DNA of 6,254 nucleotides from Planctomycetota bacterium (GTDB lineage: Bacteria; Planctomycetota; Phycisphaerae; WQYP01): contig JAJZNY010000297.1 in assembly GCA_021852245.1 (NCBI GenBank), positions 1 to 6,254 of the forward strand, given 5' to 3'. The notes beneath the pieces are model-generated. The model was not told where the DNA came from. It did no database searches and worked only from the letters and a program-made list of their open reading frames with translations. Position 1 is the stretch's first letter. The number at the start of each line of letters is the position of its first letter. Shown here piece by piece: positions 3,813 to 6,254 of this stretch. The translations under genes were made by a program, and so were the position numbers.

Positions 3813-6254
3813 TTGAAATCCTGGGTAAATCGGTCAGGCCGGAAAGGTCATACGGCATCGGGTGCTGCATTTTCCCGGCGGCACTGCACCTGCCTGCTGC
3901 TTGCATGCGCCGCCGCCATGGCGTCACCGCGGTTTTCCCAGGCCCTGGTGCGACCGACCGTATATCCCGTCCTGCGCCCCTCCGCGGCAATTGATCTGCC
4001 CATCACCCTCGGCGCGCCGCAGGTCTCAACGTGGAGTTCACGAAATGGAACCATCCATCTGGTCGCTGCCGGAGGAGTCATCATTCACGTCGGCTATCGC
4101 GTGCTCACGGCTCAGCAGGCGGCGATTTGGCTACGACCGTCATCCGCCACCGGGCTGCCGACCTTTCATGCCCGATTATTTCTCCTTGGAAAAGTGACGG
4201 TTCGTGACGGTCGCCATGACCAGACGGTACTCCACGCGCCGGAACTGCTGATCACCACGCATACGCAAAATACCGTCGAATTGACGCAGGGCCCTCCGCG
4301 ATCAGGAGTCGACACCACCGCCGCAGTATACCAACGCGGAGAGGCGGTTATTGCTCGCGCCGAGGCGGCACCGCTTGCGGCGGCATTTACGCCGCGAATT
4401 CACATTCAGAATCTTGAGACCGCTCTGCGGCTAGGTTGGTTCGCCGAAGGTGCCCATAACGTCTTGATTCCGGAACCGGTGCTTTCAACCGCACGGCAAA
4501 ATGTCGCCAAGGCGTCAAAGCCGGTTCAGCCTCCCATGGTATTTGCTACCGGTCAGAACTTGACAGTTGAACAGGTAGGTCAGCAGCGAGTTACCGTCGC
4601 CCGCGGCCAGTTTTATATGGTCGTTCAGCAGGGGAACGGGGGGCCACCACTTGAACTCCGCGCCGATAACGCCGTCGTGTTCAGTCCCGCCGGTCATTCC
4701 CCATCGAAAAAGTTGGTGGGACATCCGACAAGCATCAATCAAAACGTGCAGGGCATATATCTGGATGGAGATGTCACGATCACGTATGGCGATGAGTCGA
4801 TTCACGCTCGCCGCGTGTATTACGACTTTACGACCAATCGGGCGATCATGCTCGATGCCGTCATGAGCACCTACGAAGTGCAGAATCATTCGCCCCTCTA
4901 CATGCGGGCAAAAAAACTCCTGCAACTTGCTCAGGGCGATTTCGAGGCTAAATCCGTAAAGCTCTCCACCGATGAATTTTACGTTCCGCATTATTACATC
5001 GGTGCCAGCAGCATGGCGATTCAATCCCTCGCGGCTCCTGTGCATCGTCAAACCCACGTGTACGCGTTTCAGGCGAAAAATGTTGTTGCCAATTTCATGG
5101 GAGTGCCATTTTTCTACTGGCCGTACCTTTCGGGAACCACGCGCCAGAATCCCACTCCGCTGCGACGTATTTCGGCTGGTTACTCCAGCATTTATGGAGC
5201 TACGGTGCGAACCGACTGGGACCTTTTCGGTCTGCTCAATCAGCCATCGCCGCCCGGCCTGAAAACCGATCTGGCGATCAATGAGTATTCCAGCCGGGGA
5301 CCCGGCACCGGCATTAACTCCTATTACTCCAGGGGCGACGCTCGCGGCATACTCAACAGTTTCATCATGTATGACGATGGAACGGATCAACTCGGCGCCA
5401 ACCGTGACAATATTCCGCTTCCGTCTCATGTACGAGGCTTTATTTCCGGCCGCTATCAACAGCCGTTGAATCATCAATGGTCCATTGCCGTTCAAGGGTC
5501 GTACATTTCCGACCCCAACTTTCTCGAACAATACTTCCAGAATGTTTATGCGACCGCCCCGGAGCAGCAGACTTCGGTTTATCTCAAGCAGCAGCATGGG
5601 AATGAAGCGTTTACCATTCTCGGCAAGTTTCAGCTTAATCGCTTTGTGGCCAATGCCGATCTGGAAAATAATGAATACTCCGTCCAGAAATATCCGGAGG
5701 TTAAATACTGGCGCAACGGGGATAAAGTCCTCGGCCTCTTTACGTTTTATACCGAATCCAGCGGCGCTCTGCTGAATGACAAATTCAGCTCGACTACCGC
5801 AGCGGATCGGGCGCTGCAATTGAATTTCCCGGGCATCAATCCGAACGAGACGTTTGCCGACTACTATCTTAATAATGGTTGGACGAATCAGAATGTCGCC
5901 CGGCTCGATACCCGGGATGAACTGGATCTTCCCCTGGCACTGGGCCCGGTGCAATTTGATCCTTATGTCGTGGGTAGAGTGACCTACTGGGACACCAGCT
6001 TTCCCGCCAGCGGTAACCAGATTAACGGCAACACCACACGCCTCTGGGGACAGGTTGGCTTCAGGTCATCCGTCGAAATATGGAAGACCTATCACCATAT
6101 TCGATCCAACTTCCTCGACGTCCATCAGCTTCGTCACATTATTGAACCGGAAATTTCGCTCTTTCAGACAGGCTCGACCGTCCAGCGCGGATATCTCCAG
6201 CCCTTCAGCCGCGATGTTGAGGGGATCACCGATGCCAGCGGCGCTCAGTTTGCT
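3798..6254 (+). CDS. lptD: LPS-assembly protein LptD (outer-membrane LPS translocon), 5' part; 3' end outside window
   Basis: The frame has no stop from 3762 to the right edge; 819 codons are visible from GTG 3798. LptD forms, with lipoprotein LptE, the outer-membrane barrel that inserts lipopolysaccharide into the outer leaflet; its N-terminal OstA/LptA-like domain docks to the periplasmic LptA bridge. Visible parts: a basic n-region and hydrophobic stretch (RRHCTCLLLACAAAMA, ~27-42) with likely cleavage after FSQA; a first OstA-like strand set (GTIHLVAAGGVIIHVGYRVL, ~84-103); a second, clearer one (GIYLDGDVTITYGDESIHARRVYYD, from 319, described in part); the LptD signature GVPFFYWPYLSG (~435-446); then beta-barrel-type sequence with alternating polar/aromatic strands such as VQGSYISDPNF and VKYWRNGDKVLGLFTFY. 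The start is uncertain: GTG 3798 or TTG 3813, both with only a weak GAAG/TGAG purine stretch upstream; ATG 3918 would delete the signal peptide. LLAC resembles a lipobox, but LptD is not a lipoprotein. The family call is strong. Confidence 0.85.
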   Translation, partial: MKSYKLKSWVNRSGRKGHTASGAAFSRRHCTCLLLACAAAMASPRFSQALVRPTVYPVLRPSAAIDLPITLGAPQVSTWSSRNGTIHLVAAGGVIIHVGYRVLTAQQAAIWLRPSSATGLPTFHARLFLLGKVTVRDGRHDQTVLHAPELLITTHTQNTVELTQGPPRSGVDTTAAVYQRGEAVIARAEAAPLAAAFTPRIHIQNLETALRLGWFAEGAHNVLIPEPVLSTARQNVAKASKPVQPPMVFATGQNLTVEQVGQQRVTVARGQFYMVVQQGNGGPPLELRADNAVVFSPAGHSPSKKLVGHPTSINQNVQGIYLDGDVTITYGDESIHARRVYYDFTTNRAIMLDAVMSTYEVQNHSPLYMRAKKLLQLAQGDFEAKSVKLSTDEFYVPHYYIGASSMAIQSLAAPVHRQTHVYAFQAKNVVANFMGVPFFYWPYLSGTTRQNPTPLRRISAGYSSIYGATVRTDWDLFGLLNQPSPPGLKTDLAINEYSSRGPGTGINSYYSRGDARGILNSFIMYDDGTDQLGANRDNIPLPSHVRGFISGRYQQPLNHQWSIAVQGSYISDPNFLEQYFQNVYATAPEQQTSVYLKQQHGNEAFTILGKFQLNRFVANADLENNEYSVQKYPEVKYWRNGDKVLGLFTFYTESSGALLNDKFSSTTAADRALQLNFPGINPNETFADYYLNNGWTNQNVARLDTRDELDLPLALGPVQFDPYVVGRVTYWDTSFPASGNQINGNTTRLWGQVGFRSSVEIWKTYHHIRSNFLDVHQLRHIIEPEISLFQTGSTVQRGYLQPFSRDVEGITDASGAQFA

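Noticed and set aside
4515..5954. 479-codon open frame on the - strand
   Set aside because: It lies wholly opposite lptD, whose + strand translation shows OstA strands and the LptD signature. The - strand product has no recognisable domain, no ribosome binding site, and is explained by the codon bias of the sense gene.

Overview
The window looks like chromosomal DNA of a Gram-negative (diderm) bacterium. It carries, all on the + strand, the 3' end of a periplasmic HtrA/Do-type protease gene, a frameshifted gene for a secreted GH78-like (alpha-L-rhamnosidase-type) glycoside hydrolase, and the 5' part of an lptD gene for the outer-membrane LPS-assembly protein. Moderate GC, weak ribosome binding sites and a glycosidase with a C-terminal accessory module seen in large secreted enzymes would fit Planctomycetota (perhaps Phycisphaerae) or a similar polysaccharide-degrading phylum. 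That assignment is inference; no rRNA or tRNA is present to confirm it.

Layout. 3-377: last 124 residues of the protease, mostly a PDZ domain. 439-474: a strong intrinsic terminator closing that unit. 475-1031: about 550 bp with no convincing gene, holding a GC-rich hairpin (566-586), three tandem AACC units (593-604), a 21-bp near-perfect palindrome (611-631) that looks like an operator, and weaker repeats. 1032-3598: the GH78-like gene, broken into two overlapping frames at a T4 run (2305-2308). Adding one T gives a continuous 855-residue protein with signal peptide, beta-sandwich, alpha/alpha-barrel core, C-terminal beta domain and an extra C-terminal module. 3599-3797: intergenic, with an 11-bp bulged hairpin. 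3798 to the window end: lptD, 819 codons visible, open at the right edge.

The three genes share only an envelope or extracytoplasmic location: periplasmic quality control, secreted sugar hydrolysis and outer-membrane LPS insertion. The terminator and the long gaps argue against one operon. No mobile element, CRISPR array, RNA gene or clearly new multi-gene system is visible. The points most worth a second look are the frameshift, the altered acidic motif of the glycosidase, its C-terminal module, the 21-bp palindrome, and the uncertain lptD start with an overlapping promoter-like sequence.
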